21,099 bases of DNA from Pseudomonadota bacterium (GTDB taxonomy: Bacteria > Pseudomonadota > Alphaproteobacteria > Sphingomonadales > Sphingomonadaceae). Below, in pieces: positions 1 to 8,006 of this stretch. Every line of letters begins with the position of its first letter. The first letter of the stretch is position 1. Under the pieces are notes generated by a model, which did not search any database, was not told where the DNA came from, and saw only the letters and a list, made by a program, of their open reading frames with translations. The DNA lies in contig JAKOWQ010000014.1 of assembly GCA_029781465.1 (NCBI GenBank), positions 1-21,099 of the forward strand, read 5' to 3'. A program made the position numbers and the translations under genes.

Positions 1-266
1 CGTGCGCGCATTTCCTTGCCGGGCTTGAAATAGGGCACCCGCTTTCCGGGCACGGCCACTGCGGCGCCGGTGCGCGGGTTGCGGCCCTTGCGCGCCTCGC
101 GCGCGCGGGTGGAAAAGGCGCCAAACCCACGCAGTTCAACCCGCCCGCCATTGGCAAGGCGCTGGGCAATCTCGTCAAAAAAGACGCCAACCACCTTTTC
201 AATTTCTTCCATGCGCAATTCGGGGTTTTCCCGCGCCAGCACGGCCAAGAGTTCGGATCTGATCAT
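1..266 (-). CDS. ihfB: Integration host factor subunit beta (partial, C-terminus beyond window)
   Basis: Nucleoid-associated DNA-bending protein of the HU/IHF family; with IhfA it forms a heterodimer that bends DNA at specific sites. The visible 88 codons begin MIRSELL and contain the family's beta-arm region, with GFGAFSTR followed by RNPRTG and VPGKRVPYFKPGKE. The HU/IHF signature (GFG-F...R-GRNP-TG) is intact. The usual length is about 90-100 residues, so only a few C-terminal residues are missing. The start at 264-266 is preceded by AAAGG six bases away. The GRNPRTGAAVAVPGKRVPYFKPGKE stretch fits IhfB better than HU or IhfA. In many proteobacteria the gene follows rpsA, but the upstream neighbour here is a GntR regulator. 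Confidence 0.9.
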   Translation of the reverse strand, partial: MIRSELLAVLARENPELRMEEIEKVVGVFFDEIAQRLANGGRVELRGFGAFSTRAREARKGRNPRTGAAVAVPGKRVPYFKPGKEMRA

Positions 267-280
267 CGCACGCCTTTCAC

Positions 281-299
281 CGGGCCGCCCGACGGCCCG
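281..299 (-). promoter_or_regulatory. Hairpin in the ihfB 5' leader
   Basis: A perfect 7-bp inverted repeat, CGGGCCG / CGGCCCG, has a 5-nt loop. It ends about three bases upstream of the probable ihfB Shine-Dalgarno (AAAGG, 273-277). There is no T-run after it on the - strand, so it does not look like an intrinsic terminator. It could influence translation start of ihfB; this is inference from position only. Confidence 0.45.
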
Positions 300-405
300 A
301 ACCTTGTTTTCGGCAAAAAAGCGCGGCGCAGCTTCCGACCCGGTGCAAGCAGCACTGCGGCATTTTGATTGCCAGACAATGGTCGTCGAAGCAACACATT
401 ATGCG

Positions 406-417
406 GCAATCTTGCGC
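406..417 (-). promoter_or_regulatory. 12-bp motif GCGCAAGATTGC, copy downstream of gntR and upstream of ihfB
   Basis: Read on the - strand, this 12-mer is identical to one at 824-835 on the + strand in the gntR/POT divergent region. It lies in the 157-bp gap between the gntR stop (424) and the ihfB start (266), which holds no other gene. A nearby GCAACAC (391-397) also recurs beside the other copy (834-840). It is a candidate operator, possibly for the GntR protein encoded between the two copies. Confidence 0.35.
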
Positions 418-423
418 AAAGTT

Positions 424-765
424 TCACGCTTCGTTGAGCAGCTCCGCCGGGGAGATGCCCAGCCGTTCGATCCGCCGGGCGATCGCCGGCCATTCGCGGC
501 GCAGGAACGTCTCCCGCTCGCTGCGGCGCAGCTTCTCCGCCGCCCCGCGCGCGACGAACATGCCCACCCCGCGCTGCACTTCGACCAGCCCGTCGAGCTG
601 GAACTGCTGGTACGCCTTGGCGACAGTCAGCGGGTTGGCACCCTGGTCCGCGGCAAAGGCCCGCACCGAGGGCAGCATGGCGCCATCGGGATAGACCCCT
701 TCGATGATCGCGGCCGCGATCTTGTCGCGCAGCTTGAGATAGACGGGCTTGCTTTCGTTGGGCAT
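424..765 (-). CDS. GntR family transcriptional regulator, YtrA-like
   Basis: A 113-aa DNA-binding protein. Residues about 5-72 form a GntR winged helix: VYLKLRDKIAAAI, then GAMLPSVRAFA, then NPLTVAKAYQ and LVEVQRGVGMFV. The wing ends in the family's R-G-G-F-like turn. Only about 40 residues follow (LRRSERETFLRREWPAI...), so there is no FadR, HutC or MocR effector domain. This short architecture is that of the YtrA subfamily, which usually represses a linked transporter operon. It is divergent from the POT transporter operon across a 180-bp gap, so that operon and its own promoter are the likely targets. A TATTAT hexamer lies about 14 bp before its ATG (minus strand) and could be a -10 box with a very short leader; no convincing -35 was seen. 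Confidence 0.88.
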   Translation of the reverse strand: MPNESKPVYLKLRDKIAAAIIEGVYPDGAMLPSVRAFAADQGANPLTVAKAYQQFQLDGLVEVQRGVGMFVARGAAEKLRRSERETFLRREWPAIARRIERLGISPAELLNEA

Positions 766-823
766 GGTGCATCAGTGCCATAATACAGCGCTGCACGCAA
801 GCGGAATGACCGATTCCTTCAAC

Positions 824-846
824 GCGCAAGATTGCAACACTCTTGC
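824..846 (+). promoter_or_regulatory. Candidate operator in the gntR/POT divergent intergenic region
   Basis: The 180-bp region 766-945 separates the divergent gntR and POT genes. Within it, 824-835 is GCGCAAGATTGC, the same 12-mer found inverted at 406-417. The same stretch also forms an inverted repeat, GCAAGA (826-831) and TCTTGC (841-846), with a 9-bp spacer. Symmetry, duplication and position between divergent genes fit a repressor operator. No sigma-70 promoter could be placed here with confidence. Confidence 0.4.
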
Positions 847-945
847 CGAATTTCGCTTCACAGTGGGGAAATCGAGGCTAGTCTCCCCCGCCATGCAACG
901 GTCGCCAGGTGTCGACCGGAACAGGACACTTCGGGGATTGAATTC

Positions 946-2535
946 ATGAAAAGCATGGGCTTGTGGAACGAGGGCGACTGGATCGCTGCCATCGCGGCAA
1001 TCGCGTTGTTCGCATTTCTTGTGGTCGGCGGGCTGATTTCCGTGCGCAAGAGCGAGGAAGTGGTGGGCCATCCGCGCGGCCTGTTCGTGCTGTTCTATGC
1101 CGAGATGTGGGAGCGCTTTTCCTACTACGGGATGCGCGCTTTGCTGATCCTTTACCTCACCAAGTTTTGGCTGTTCGGCGATGGCAAGTCCAACCTGATC
1201 TATGGCGCCTATACCAGCCTGGTCTATATTACCCCGGTGCTGGGCGGCTATCTTGCCGATCGCTGGCTGGGACAGCGCAAGGCGGTGTTCTTCGGCGGCA
1301 TCCTGCTGGCCTTCGGCCATCTGTTCATGGCCTATGAGGGGCTACAGGGCGCAACCGATCCGCTGGTCAAGCAAGGCGATCCCGCGATCAACGTGTTCTG
1401 GTTGGCACTGGCGCTGATCATCGTTGGATCCGGTTTCCTCAAAGCCAACATTTCCGTGATCGTCGGTCAGCTCTACCGGATGACCGATACCCGCCGCGAT
1501 GCCGCCTACACCATCTTCTACATGGGCGTGAACGTAGGCGCCGCGCTGGGCACGATCCTGGTGGGCTATTTGGGCGAAACCATCGGCTGGTCGTGGGGCT
1601 TCGGCCTGGCGGGGATCGGCATGGTGCTGGGCCTGCTCATCTTTGTTGCCGGAAAACCGGCGCTGAAGGGCAATGGCGAACCGCCCAAGCCGCTGATGAA
1701 AGCCACCGAATGGAAGCTCTACGGCGTCGGTCTGGCCGCCGTGGCGATGATCTGGTTCCTGGTCCAGCACCAGTCGGTGATCCAGAACCTGCTGATCGTC
1801 TCGGGCATCGCGATGCTTGGCTATACCCTTTACGAAGCCTTCAAGCTGCCCAAGGAACCGCGCGAGCGGATCTTCGCGATCCTGTTCCTGATCGCGCTCA
1901 ACCCGATCTTCTGGGGTCTGTTCGAGCAGGCCGGCGGTTCCTTGAGCCTCTATACCGATCGCTTCGTCGATCGCGCCGGAGTGCCGACCAGCCTGTTCCA
2001 GTCGATCAACCCGATCTATATCGTGCTGCTTGCCCCGCTGTTCGCCGGGTTGTGGCAATGGCTGGGCAAGCGGGGCCTCGAGCCTTCGGCCCCGGCCAAG
2101 TTCGGCCTGGCGCTGATCCAGGTCGGACTTTCGTTCCTCGTCTTCGTCTGGGGCGCCAAGGCCGTGGGCCTGGCCGCGATGACCCCGGTGATTTTCGTCT
2201 TCCTGATCTATCTGCTGCAAACCACCGGCGAGCTGTGCCTTTCGCCAGTGGGGCTCTCAGCGATGACCCGGCTTGCGCCGCTCCATCTCGGCAGTTTCAT
2301 CATGGGCGCCTGGTTCTACATGACCGCAGTCGGCAATTTCGTAGCCGGCAAGATCGGCGAGGCAACGGGCGGGGAAAGCGGTGAGATGTCGAAGGAGCTA
2401 ACCTTGTCGATCTACAACGAGATCGGCTGGATCACGATTGGCGTCGCTGCGCTGGTACTGATCGTGTCGCCGTTCGTGCGGCGCTGGATGCACCTCGATA
2501 CGCTAGAAGACCGCGACACGGCCAAGCCGGAGTAA
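946..2535 (+). CDS. POT/PTR family proton-dependent oligopeptide transporter
   Basis: An inner-membrane MFS-type symporter that takes up di- or tripeptides with protons. The POT signature ExxERFxYYG is at about residues 53-62 (EMWERFSYYG). It is followed by conserved ANISVIVGQLY and FYMGVNVGAALG, and by NPIFWGLFEQ in the second half, all typical of the family. About 529 aa with many hydrophobic helices. I chose ATG 946 because GGGGA lies seven bases upstream and the frame upstream of it (from 832) reads as non-membrane, low-quality sequence. One oddity is a hydrophobic segment at residues 12-32 before the usual first helix. The next gene starts 4 nt after its stop, so peptide import is probably coexpressed with the two exported amidohydrolases. 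Substrate specificity cannot be read from sequence. Confidence 0.93.
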   Translation: MKSMGLWNEGDWIAAIAAIALFAFLVVGGLISVRKSEEVVGHPRGLFVLFYAEMWERFSYYGMRALLILYLTKFWLFGDGKSNLIYGAYTSLVYITPVLGGYLADRWLGQRKAVFFGGILLAFGHLFMAYEGLQGATDPLVKQGDPAINVFWLALALIIVGSGFLKANISVIVGQLYRMTDTRRDAAYTIFYMGVNVGAALGTILVGYLGETIGWSWGFGLAGIGMVLGLLIFVAGKPALKGNGEPPKPLMKATEWKLYGVGLAAVAMIWFLVQHQSVIQNLLIVSGIAMLGYTLYEAFKLPKEPRERIFAILFLIALNPIFWGLFEQAGGSLSLYTDRFVDRAGVPTSLFQSINPIYIVLLAPLFAGLWQWLGKRGLEPSAPAKFGLALIQVGLSFLVFVWGAKAVGLAAMTPVIFVFLIYLLQTTGELCLSPVGLSAMTRLAPLHLGSFIMGAWFYMTAVGNFVAGKIGEATGGESGEMSKELTLSIYNEIGWITIGVAALVLIVSPFVRRWMHLDTLEDRDTAKPE

Positions 2536-2539
2536 ACCG

Positions 2540-3949
2540 ATGCGAAACGCGATCCGCCTCACTTTTGCCGCCGCTGCGCTCTCCCTGGCACTCTGCGCGC
2601 CCGGCGCCAGTCTCGCCAAGGACAAGAAGAAGGATGACAGCGCGGCGGTGAAGGCCGCGCGGGATTTCGACAAGAACCCCTATCCTTCCACCTACAAGCC
2701 CTATCCCGGCGCCCCCACGGCGCTGATCGGGGCAACCGTGTTCGATGGCGCCGGCGGGCGGATCGAGGGCGGGACGGTGCTGTTCGCCGATGGCAAGGTT
2801 GTTGGCGTGGGCGGCGCCGATCTGGCGATCCCGGCGGGCTACACCCGGATCGACGGGCGCGGCAAATTCGTCACCCCCGGCATCATCGATGCGCACAGCC
2901 ACCTCGGCGTCTATGCCAGCCCCGCAGTCCAGGCCCAGTCCGACGGCAACGAGATGACCGATCCGACCACGCCCGAGGTCTGGGCCGAACATTCGGTCTG
3001 GCCGCAGGACCCCGGCTTTTCGCGGGCCATGGCCAATGGCGGGGTTACCGCGCTGCAGGTGCTGCCCGGATCGGGCAACCTGATGGGCGGGCGCTCGGTC
3101 ACGCTAAAGAACGTCTATGCCCGCACCATCCAGGGGATGAAGTTTCCCGGCGCACCCTATCGCCTGAAGATGGCCTGCGGCGAGAATCCCAAGCGGGTCT
3201 ATGGCGCCAAGGGCCGGATGCCCTCGACCCGGATGGGCAACTTCGCGGTCAACCGCGAGATGTGGATCAAGGCCCAGGAATACCGCCGCAAACGCGACGA
3301 GGGCAAGCTGGAGAGCCGCGACCTGGCGATGGAAACCCTGGCCGGGGTGCTCGACGGCGAGATCCTGATCCAGAACCACTGCTACAAGGCCGAGGAAATG
3401 GCTCTGGTGGTCGATATGGCCAAGGAAGCGGGCTACAAGGTCAGCACGTTCCACCACGCGGTCGAGGCCTACAAGATCGGCGACCTGCTCAAGGAAAACG
3501 ACATTTGCAGCGCGGTCTGGGCCGATTGGTGGGGCTTCAAGATGGAAAGCTATGACGGCATTCCCGAGAATGCCGGGCTGCTCTACAAGGCCGGGGCCTG
3601 CGTGGTGATCCATTCCGACGACGAGAACGGGATCCAGCGGCTCAACCAGGAAGCGGCCAAGGCCCAGGGCGATGCCCACCGGATCGGGATCGACGTGCCC
3701 GATGCCGAGGTGATCCGCTGGCTGACGCTCAACCCCGCCAAGGCGATCGGGATCGACAAGCTCACCGGCAGTCTGGCGGAAGGCAAGATGGCCGACGTGG
3801 TGCTCTGGAACGGCAATCCGCTGTCGGTCTATTCGCGGCCCGAAAAGGTCTGGGTCGATGGCGCGCTGCTGTTCGATGCGCAAAATCCGGCACGCCGTCC
3901 GGTGAGCGATTTCGAGCTGGGCCAGAGCGGCGAAGGAGACGTGAAATGA
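2540..3949 (+). CDS. Exported metal-dependent amidohydrolase (imidazolonepropionase-like)
   Basis: A 469-aa amidohydrolase-superfamily enzyme with an N-terminal signal peptide (hydrophobic 5-20, cleavage probably after A26, ASLA). The metal-binding barrel looks intact: DAHSHLG (H119, H121), GENPK around 214-218, H280 in QNHCY, FHHAVEAY (H305/H306) and HSDDENG (H358, D360). The C-terminal part (NPAKAIGI...GSLAEGKMADVVLWNGNPL) is the usual composite beta-sandwich return. Members of this group hydrolyse amide bonds such as those of dipeptides or N-acyl compounds; the substrate here is unknown. The gene follows the POT transporter by 4 bp with GGAG upstream (2529-2532). It overlaps the next gene by ATGA. 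The linkage suggests periplasmic cleavage of peptides or acylated amino acids before import. Confidence 0.9.
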   Translation: MRNAIRLTFAAAALSLALCAPGASLAKDKKKDDSAAVKAARDFDKNPYPSTYKPYPGAPTALIGATVFDGAGGRIEGGTVLFADGKVVGVGGADLAIPAGYTRIDGRGKFVTPGIIDAHSHLGVYASPAVQAQSDGNEMTDPTTPEVWAEHSVWPQDPGFSRAMANGGVTALQVLPGSGNLMGGRSVTLKNVYARTIQGMKFPGAPYRLKMACGENPKRVYGAKGRMPSTRMGNFAVNREMWIKAQEYRRKRDEGKLESRDLAMETLAGVLDGEILIQNHCYKAEEMALVVDMAKEAGYKVSTFHHAVEAYKIGDLLKENDICSAVWADWWGFKMESYDGIPENAGLLYKAGACVVIHSDDENGIQRLNQEAAKAQGDAHRIGIDVPDAEVIRWLTLNPAKAIGIDKLTGSLAEGKMADVVLWNGNPLSVYSRPEKVWVDGALLFDAQNPARRPVSDFELGQSGEGDVK

Positions 3950-5244
3950 CCGCGCCCCGCAAATTCGCGGGCATCGCCGTCGCGCTGCTCGCCGCCGCCG
4001 CCGTGCCTGCCGCAGCGCAGGATATGGCGATCACCAACGCCCGCCTGGTGATCGGCGATGGTTCTGCCCCGATCGAGGGCGGAACCGTGGTTGTCCGGGG
4101 CGGCAGGGTGGTAGCCGCCGGGGCGGACGTTGCGGTTCCCGCCGGGGTTCCGGTCACCGACGCGGGCGGCAAATGGGTTACGCCCGGTCTCGTCGTCGCG
4201 GTAACCGACCTGGGTCTGGTCGATGTCGGCGCAGTCGACGAAAGCAACGACGAGGAAGCGAAGAAGGCGCGCTTTTCCGCCGCGCTCGATATCGCCCCGG
4301 CGATCAACCCGCTGGCCCAGCCGATCGCGGTAAGCCGTGCCGGCGGGGTTACCCGCGCCGCGGTCGCCCCGCTTTCGACCGCAGCGATCTTCGAGGGCCA
4401 GGGCGCGGTGATCGACCTTGGTGCCGATCCCGGCGCCGTCACCGCCGCGCGCGCGTTCCAGTATGTCGAACTGGGCGAAGGCGGGGCGGAGCTTTCGGGT
4501 GGCAGCCGGATCGCTGCCGTGGCCGAACTGCGCAATGCCCTGGGCGAAGCGCGCGAACTGGCCGCCGCACCCGCCGGATCGCGGCGTGACGATGTGCTGC
4601 TGAACCGGGGCGATGCGCTGGCGCTGGTGCCGGTGGTGAACGGCAAGCAGCCACTGTTCGTCCATGTCGAACGCGCCGCCGATATCCGCATGGCGCTGGC
4701 GCTCAGGGCGGAATTTCCGCAGCTCAGGCTGGTGATCGTCGGTGCGAGCGAGGGCTGGATGGTGGCGGGCGATCTGGCCGCCGCAGGGGTTCCGGTGCTG
4801 GCAACCCCGCTTAACGACCTGCCCGCCCGCTTCGAGCAGCTAGGCGCCACCCAATCGAACGTCGGGCGAATGGCGAAGGCCGGGGTCAAGGTTTCGCTTG
4901 GGGCCTTTTTCGACCAGCCGCGCTATGCCCCGCAATATGCCGGCAATCTGGTGGCGCTGACCCGCGTGCCGGGAGCGACCGGGCTTAGCTGGGACCAGGC
5001 CTTTGCCGCGATCTCGTCCGGCCCGGCCGAAGCGATCGGCATGGGTGACCGGTTCGGTTCGCTCCGCCCTGGCCGCGCGGGTGACGTGGTGATCTGGGAC
5101 GGCGATCCGCTTGAGGTCACCTCAGGGGTACTCAAGGTCTACATAGACGGGGTGGAACAACCGCTCAGCAACCACCAGACCCGCCTTCGGGACCGCTACG
5201 CCAAGCCGCTGACCGGCGATCTGCCCAAGGCCTACGACTGGTAG
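3946..5244 (+). CDS. Exported amidohydrolase-like protein lacking metal ligands (probable pseudoenzyme)
   Basis: A 432-aa paralogue of the preceding protein with its own signal peptide (AVALLAAAAVPAAAQ, cleavage near residue 24). The fold markers remain: ITNARLVIGDG, KWVTPGL, and at the end FGSLRPGRAGDVVIWDGDPL. The catalytic residues do not. The HxH after VTPG is replaced by V86-T-D88 (VVAVTDLG), the aligned HH pair is VGASEGW, and the HSDD site is VSLGAFFD; only H240 of the ligand set appears kept. The reading frame is intact and GC use is like its neighbours, so this is not a decaying gene. It starts inside the upstream stop (ATGA, 4-nt overlap), which implies translational coupling. I infer a non-catalytic or structural partner of the active subunit. 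Confidence 0.85.
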   Translation: MTAPRKFAGIAVALLAAAAVPAAAQDMAITNARLVIGDGSAPIEGGTVVVRGGRVVAAGADVAVPAGVPVTDAGGKWVTPGLVVAVTDLGLVDVGAVDESNDEEAKKARFSAALDIAPAINPLAQPIAVSRAGGVTRAAVAPLSTAAIFEGQGAVIDLGADPGAVTAARAFQYVELGEGGAELSGGSRIAAVAELRNALGEARELAAAPAGSRRDDVLLNRGDALALVPVVNGKQPLFVHVERAADIRMALALRAEFPQLRLVIVGASEGWMVAGDLAAAGVPVLATPLNDLPARFEQLGATQSNVGRMAKAGVKVSLGAFFDQPRYAPQYAGNLVALTRVPGATGLSWDQAFAAISSGPAEAIGMGDRFGSLRPGRAGDVVIWDGDPLEVTSGVLKVYIDGVEQPLSNHQTRLRDRYAKPLTGDLPKAYDW

Positions 5245-5276
5245 GTCCGCCACGCCCGAACGAGGAGGGTTTTGAT

Positions 5277-5963
5277 ATGGATGCCGCCTTGACCATGCTG
5301 GTTGCCGCTGCCGTCTCTTTCGTCGGAACCCACTTCGCGCTCTCGCACCCCTTGCGGGGAATGGTCACGAAGGCCGTAGGAGAGAAGGGCTTTCAGGCGG
5401 TCTATTCGCTGGTCGCGCTGGCCAGCTTCGGCTGGATGGCGCTGGCCTTCCGCGCCGCGCCGGGCCTTGCCGCACCGCTGTGGGACGGACAAGGCGAACC
5501 GGCCTGGACCATGGCCAGCGCGCTGACCTTGCTCGCCGGGGTGCTGCTGGTCGGCTCGTTCCAGGGCAATCCCGCGCTGCCCACCCCCGATGCCGCCGCG
5601 CTGGCGGCCAAGGGACCGCACGGGGTGTTCCACGTCACCCGGCATCCGATGATGTGGGCGATGGCGCTGTGGGCCGCCGCCCATGCCCTGGTCGCCCCGA
5701 CCCCGCGCGTGCTGGTGCTGACCAGCGCGATCGCGCTGCTGGCGCTGGCCGGATCGCACATGCAGGACCGCAAGAAGGAAGCCGCGATGGGCGGGGCCTG
5801 GGCCGGTTGGGAAGCCAAGACCGCGTTCTGGCCCCGGCTTGGCGGGCTAACCCAGGTTGGCGCGGTGCCCTGGCTCGGCGGCGCGGCACTGTGGCTCGCG
5901 GCGACGTGGGCGCACATCTGGCTGGCCTATGTGCCCGCCGGAATCTGGCGCTGGGTGGGGTGA
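5277..5963 (+). CDS. NnrU family integral membrane protein
   Basis: A 228-aa polytopic membrane protein. The N-terminus carries the NnrU family pattern: FVGTHFALSHPLRG at 15-28, then VGEKGFQAVYSLVAL. The middle has HVTRHPMMWAMALW. About five to six hydrophobic segments are visible. NnrU was named for nitrite/NO-reductase-linked genes, but most homologues occur away from denitrification, and nothing here links it to nitrogen oxides. A strong GAGGAGGG (5262-5269) precedes the ATG by seven bases. It sits 32 bp after the pseudo-amidohydrolase and is probably the last gene of the same transcript. It converges with dxs. Confidence 0.85.
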   Translation: MDAALTMLVAAAVSFVGTHFALSHPLRGMVTKAVGEKGFQAVYSLVALASFGWMALAFRAAPGLAAPLWDGQGEPAWTMASALTLLAGVLLVGSFQGNPALPTPDAAALAAKGPHGVFHVTRHPMMWAMALWAAAHALVAPTPRVLVLTSAIALLALAGSHMQDRKKEAAMGGAWAGWEAKTAFWPRLGGLTQVGAVPWLGGAALWLAATWAHIWLAYVPAGIWRWVG

Positions 5964-6020
5964 GGATCTAGATAGCGAGCCATTCCGGGATGCCAAGGAG
6001 CTTACCCATGGCTTACTGAT

Positions 6021-7958
6021 TCAAGCCCGCGCTTCTTCCACCCCGGCTGAATTGTGCCGCAGGGCTTTCAGCACGCAATCGACGATGTGCGGGGCGTTGA
6101 GGCCGGCGGCATCGTATTGCTTTTCGGGCGAATCCTGATCCTGGAACACGTCGGGAAGCCGCAGGGTGCGGATCTTGAGGCCCCTGAAATCACCATCGCC
6201 ATCGGTCAGCCCCTCGTCGCTGGCCATGGTCAGGACATGGGCGCCAAGCCCGCCGATGCTGCCTTCCTCCACCGTCACCACCACCTGGTGGCTGGCCATC
6301 AGCTGGCGGATCAGGTCCTCGTCGAGCGGCTTGGCAAAGCGCAGGTCGGCAACGGTGGCCGAAAGCCCGCGCGCGTCGAGCTGGTCGGCGGCCTTGAGCG
6401 CCTCGGCCAGCCGCGTGCCGAGCGAGAGGATCGCAACCTTGCTGCCGTGGCGCACCACCCGGCCCTTGCCGATTGCGAGCCGCTGCGGCGTGGCCGGCAG
6501 TTCCACCCCGGTGCCGTTGCCGCGCGGATAGCGGAAGGCGATCGGGCCGCTGTCATGGCAGGCGGCGGTGTGAACCATGTGGACCAGCTCGGCCTCGTCG
6601 GCGGCGGCCATCACCACCATGTTGGGCAGGCTGGCAAGATAGGTGATGTCGAAACTGCCGGCATGGGTCGCCCCATCGGCTCCGACCAGCCCGGCGCGGT
6701 CGATCGCGAAGCGCACCGGCAGGTTCTGGATCGCCACATCGTGCACCACCTGATCGTAGGCGCGCTGGAGGAAGGTGGAATAGATCGCGCAGAACGGGCG
6801 CATCCCTTCGGCCGCCAGCCCGGCCGCAAAGGTGACGGCGTGCTGCTCGGCAATGCCAACGTCAAAGCTGCGATCGGGAAAGGTCTCGGCAAACTTGTCC
6901 AGCCCGGTGCCCGATGGCATCGCCGCGGTGATTGCGCAGACGGTGGGATCGCGCTGTGCCTCGGCCATCAGCGCCTTGGCAAAAACAGTGGTATAGCTGG
7001 GCGGCCCGCCTGCGCTCTTGACCTGCTGGCCGGTGATAACGTCGAACTTTTGCACCCCGTGGTACTTGTCTTCGGCGGCCTCGGCCGGGGCATAGCCCTT
7101 GCCCTTCTGCGTCACCACATGGACCAGGCATGGCCCTTCGGCGGCATCGCGCACGTTTTCGAGCACCGGGATCAGCTGGTCGAGGTTGTGCCCGTCGACC
7201 GGACCGACATAGTAGAACCCCAGCTCCTCGAACAGCGTGCCGCCCATCGCCATGCCGCGCGCGAACTCGTCGGTCTTCCTGGCGGCGCGGTGCAGCGGCT
7301 CGGGCAGCTTGCGCGACAAGCGCTTGGCCAGTTCGCGCAGCGAGAGGAACGGGCGCGAGGAAACCAGCCGCGCGAGATAGGCCGAAAGCCCGCCCACCGG
7401 CGGGGCGATCGACATATCGTTGTCATTGAGCACCACGATCAGCCGGTTTCCGGCCAGGTGCGCGTTGTTCATCGCCTCATAGGCCATGCCCGCGCTCATC
7501 GCGCCATCGCCGATCACCGCAATTCCGCGCCCGGACTTGCCCGCCAATTTGTTGGCCACGGCAAACCCCAGCGCCGCCGAGATCGAGGTGGAGGAATGCG
7601 CCGTGCCGAACGGATCGTACGCGCTCTCGCTGCGCTTGGTGAAGCCCGAAAGCCCTCCGCCCTGACGCAGGGTGCGGATCCGTTCGCGCCGTCCGGTGAT
7701 GATCTTGTGCGGATAGGCCTGGTGGCCGACATCCCACACCAGCCGGTCTTCGGGGGTGTTGAACACATAGTGGATCGCCACGGTCAGCTCGACCACCCCC
7801 AGCCCCGAACCCAGATGCCCGCCGGTCTGCCCGACCGCGGCGATGGTTTCGGCGCGCAGTTCATCGGCCAGCTGGCGCAATTGGCCGACCGGAAGCTTGC
7901 GCAGGTCGGAGGGAACGTCGACGCTATCGAGCAGGGGGGTCGCCGGATTGTGGCTCAT
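6021..7958 (-). CDS. dxs: 1-deoxy-D-xylulose-5-phosphate synthase
   Basis: A thiamine-diphosphate enzyme condensing pyruvate and glyceraldehyde 3-phosphate, the first step of the MEP isoprenoid pathway; cytoplasmic. The 645-aa length is normal for Dxs. Visible hallmarks are GGHLGSGLG near 47-54, DVGHQAYPHKI at 76-86, GTAHSSTSISA, and the ThDP/Mg motif GDGAMSAGMAYEAMNN beginning at about 150. The transketolase-type pyrimidine domain has FDVGIAEQHAVTFAAG, followed by DRAGLVGADGATHAG and a C-terminal domain (VVTVEEGSIGGLGAHV). In transcription it is last after the Fur-type gene, 48 bp downstream. Carotenoid and quinone precursor supply would depend on it. Confidence 0.98.
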   Translation of the reverse strand: MSHNPATPLLDSVDVPSDLRKLPVGQLRQLADELRAETIAAVGQTGGHLGSGLGVVELTVAIHYVFNTPEDRLVWDVGHQAYPHKIITGRRERIRTLRQGGGLSGFTKRSESAYDPFGTAHSSTSISAALGFAVANKLAGKSGRGIAVIGDGAMSAGMAYEAMNNAHLAGNRLIVVLNDNDMSIAPPVGGLSAYLARLVSSRPFLSLRELAKRLSRKLPEPLHRAARKTDEFARGMAMGGTLFEELGFYYVGPVDGHNLDQLIPVLENVRDAAEGPCLVHVVTQKGKGYAPAEAAEDKYHGVQKFDVITGQQVKSAGGPPSYTTVFAKALMAEAQRDPTVCAITAAMPSGTGLDKFAETFPDRSFDVGIAEQHAVTFAAGLAAEGMRPFCAIYSTFLQRAYDQVVHDVAIQNLPVRFAIDRAGLVGADGATHAGSFDITYLASLPNMVVMAAADEAELVHMVHTAACHDSGPIAFRYPRGNGTGVELPATPQRLAIGKGRVVRHGSKVAILSLGTRLAEALKAADQLDARGLSATVADLRFAKPLDEDLIRQLMASHQVVVTVEEGSIGGLGAHVLTMASDEGLTDGDGDFRGLKIRTLRLPDVFQDQDSPEKQYDAAGLNAPHIVDCVLKALRHNSAGVEEARA

Positions 7959-8006
7959 GACCAGCGCCTTACACCGATGCGTCGCAGCTGTCGAATGCCC
8001 AGGCGG

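Noticed and set aside
5964..6020. Terminator between the convergent NnrU gene and dxs
   Set aside because: AGCCAT (5978-5983) and ATGGCT (6008-6013) are complementary but only 6 bp with a 24-nt loop and no T-run.
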